A program made the translations under genes and the position numbers. DNA of 32,132 bases from DASWHD01 sp036393335 (GTDB lineage Bacteria > CG2-30-53-67 > CG2-30-70-394), in NCBI GenBank assembly GCA_036393335.1, contig DASWHD010000120.1, forward strand, positions 1 through 32,132. The letters are read 5' to 3'. This document shows positions 30,641-32,132 of the stretch, in pieces; the stretch's first letter is position 1; each line of letters opens with the position of its first letter. Below the pieces are notes generated by a model. The model was not told the origin of the DNA and made no database searches. It saw only the letters and a list, made by a program, of their open reading frames with translations.

Positions 30641-32132
30641 GTCGCATCATCGGCATCGATCTCGGCACGACCAACTCGGTCGTGGCCGTCATGGATAGCG
30701 GCATGACCCTGGTGGTCGCCGACACATCGGGAGAACGGATCACCCCGTCGGTCGTACTCTTCCCGAAGGACGGCGAACCCCTGGTCGGAACGCCGGCCAA
30801 CCGCCAGCGGGCACTGGAGTCGGACCGCACCATCTATTCTGCCAAGCGATTCATGGGTAAGCGGGGTTACGAGATCGCCGCCGAGGACATGGTCGTCACC
30901 TACCCGGTGACGGGCAAGGGTGAGGGTCCCGTGGTGTTTCCGATCGATGGGCGCGTGATCTGTCCCGAGGACGTCGCCGCGGAAGTGCTGAAGAAACTGC
31001 GCGACGATGCGGCGGCCTTCCTCGGACAAGACGTGACACGGGCCGTGATCACGGTCCCCGCGTACTTCAATGATGCGCAGCGCAACGCCACCAAACGCGC
31101 AGGTGAGCTGGCGGGGCTGACCGTCGAGCGCATCATCAACGAGCCCACTGCCGCGGCATTGGCCTACGGCTTGGGGCAAGAATTAGACGCACACATTGCC
31201 GTCTACGACTTTGGCGGCGGGACGTTCGACATCTCCATCCTGGAAGTGAGGGAGGGCGTGTTCAAGGTCCTCTCCACCTGTGGCAACACCCGTCTCGGCG
31301 GTGACGACATCGACGCCCGCATCGTGGCGCACCTCGAACGGCAGATCCGCCAGGCCGGGCACGGCGACTCGTTGGGCCGCCCGCATGTTACGGCCCGCCT
31401 GCGTGACGCCGCGGAAGCGGCGAAGAAGGTTCTCAGCGACGAGACGGAGACCGAGATCAAGCTCCCGTTCCTCGGCCCCGACTTCAGCTTCTCGTACACC
31501 CTCGATCGCCCCACCCTTGAGGCGTTGATGCGGGACGTGGTGGAACAGACACGCCGCCCCTGTATCCAGGCCCTGGGCGACGCGCGACTGGAGCCCGAGC
31601 AGCTCGCAGCCGTGCTCCTCGTGGGGGGCTCGACGCGGATCCCGATGGTACGCGACCTGGTGGAAAGCATCTTCCAGCGGACGCCGGACAGCTCTATCAA
31701 TCCGGATGAGGCGGTGGCGGTAGGTGCCGCGACCCAGGCCGCGATCCTCGAGGGCCACCACGACGAGCTCCTGCTCCTGGACGTCACGCCGCTCTCCCTG
31801 GGCATCGAGACCTACGGTGGCTTGATGAATGTCATCATTCCGCGCAACACCACCATTCCCACCAAGGCCGGCGAGTCCTTCACCACCGCCGTCGATAACC
31901 AGCGGTCGGTCTCCATCCGCGTCCTGCAAGGCGAGCGCGAGATGGCCCACGACAACTGGGAGCTCGGCAAGTTCTTGCTGGAGGGCATCGACCCGGCCCC
32001 GGCCGGGGTGCCGCGGGTCGGCGTGCAGTTCACCATCGATGCCGATGGCATCCTCCATGTCCTGGCCCGTGACCAGCTCACCGGCCACGAGCAGACGGTG
32101 CGCATGAAGTCGACGGTCGACATGCCCGAGGA
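30637..32132 (+). CDS. hscA: Hsp70 chaperone HscA, partial (runs off window end)
   Basis: Specialised Hsp70 that acts with HscB on the IscU-bound cluster. The 498 codons present cover the whole ATPase domain (IIGIDLGTTNSVVAVM, VPAYFNDAQRNATKRAG, RIINEPTAAALAYG, YDFGGGTFDISILEV, LVGGSTRIPMVRDLV) and most of the substrate-binding domain. It has the linker-like ELLLLDVTPLSLGIETYGG and TTIPTKAGESFTTAVDNQ. Its order after iscA and hscB, with ATGA overlap to hscB, makes HscA more likely than a second DnaK. The helical lid lies beyond the window. No iscU or iscS is seen upstream. Confidence 0.88.
   Translation, partial: MSRIIGIDLGTTNSVVAVMDSGMTLVVADTSGERITPSVVLFPKDGEPLVGTPANRQRALESDRTIYSAKRFMGKRGYEIAAEDMVVTYPVTGKGEGPVVFPIDGRVICPEDVAAEVLKKLRDDAAAFLGQDVTRAVITVPAYFNDAQRNATKRAGELAGLTVERIINEPTAAALAYGLGQELDAHIAVYDFGGGTFDISILEVREGVFKVLSTCGNTRLGGDDIDARIVAHLERQIRQAGHGDSLGRPHVTARLRDAAEAAKKVLSDETETEIKLPFLGPDFSFSYTLDRPTLEALMRDVVEQTRRPCIQALGDARLEPEQLAAVLLVGGSTRIPMVRDLVESIFQRTPDSSINPDEAVAVGAATQAAILEGHHDELLLLDVTPLSLGIETYGGLMNVIIPRNTTIPTKAGESFTTAVDNQRSVSIRVLQGEREMAHDNWELGKFLLEGIDPAPAGVPRVGVQFTIDADGILHVLARDQLTGHEQTVRMKSTVDMPE

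Noticed and set aside
30637..32132. Second DnaK rather than HscA
   Set aside because: Overlap with hscB and position after iscA favour HscA, although the lid region that would help decide lies outside the window.

Overview
The window is 32 kb of GC-rich, densely coding DNA from a flagellated Gram-negative bacterium, most likely a proteobacterium. An outer-membrane lipoprotein exporter ATPase (LolD), an Aat leucyl/phenylalanyl transferase, an ISC-type HscB/HscA pair, a YrfG-like nucleotidase and the order fliQ-fliR-flhB-flhA-flhF-flhG-fliA all point that way, with some gammaproteobacterial flavour. The hrcA-grpE-dnaK-dnaJ-prmA order is shared with many other phyla. I cannot name a genus. No tRNA, rRNA, CRISPR array, prophage or insertion sequence was seen; this is chromosomal core plus lineage-specific signalling genes.

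Layout. (1) 1-3.7 kb: the 5' part of moaA (minus strand) behind a structured leader that looks like a molybdenum-cofactor riboswitch; a G-rich tract; aat (minus) with a rho-independent terminator; then proS (plus) followed by a 78-residue protein of unknown function. (2) 4.0-11.0 kb: a compact five-gene signalling cassette on the plus strand. It holds two membrane histidine kinases with near-duplicate catalytic cores, a single-domain Rcp1-type receiver, a receiver-histidine-kinase hybrid and a receiver-GGDEF diguanylate cyclase. None has a DNA-binding output, so the readable output is cyclic di-GMP. (3) 11.0-17.9 kb: orphan lolD (minus), divergent from the heat-shock cluster hrcA-grpE-dnaK-dnaJ-prmA. 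A nest of mutually exclusive hairpins separates dnaK from dnaJ. (4) 17.9-25.7 kb: a minus-strand flagellar operon, fliQ-fliR-flhB-flhA-flhF-flhG-fliA plus a short FlhB C-terminal-domain paralogue, behind a well-formed sigma-54 promoter. FlhF has lost most of its G2/G3 nucleotide-switch motifs. (5) 25.7-27.3 kb: a small winged-helix protein and an HDOD signalling protein, divergent from the flagellar operon. (6) 27.4-32.1 kb: yrfG-like and cinA-like genes and an Rrf2/IscR-type regulator on the minus strand, divergent from iscA-hscB-hscA. hscA runs off the end of the window; iscS and iscU are not in view.

How it fits together. The c-di-GMP cassette, the sigma-54-driven flagellar export/placement operon and the HDOD protein are all parts usually concerned with the choice between motility and surface life. 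Two Hsp70 machines lie about 15 kb apart: DnaK/DnaJ/GrpE for general folding and HscA/HscB for iron-sulphur cluster transfer. The best candidates for something not well described are the five-gene phosphorelay, the small ClpS/L7-L12-like protein behind proS, the degenerate FlhF, the dnaK-dnaJ RNA structure, and the IscR-like regulator that lacks most cluster ligands beside a palindromic operator candidate.
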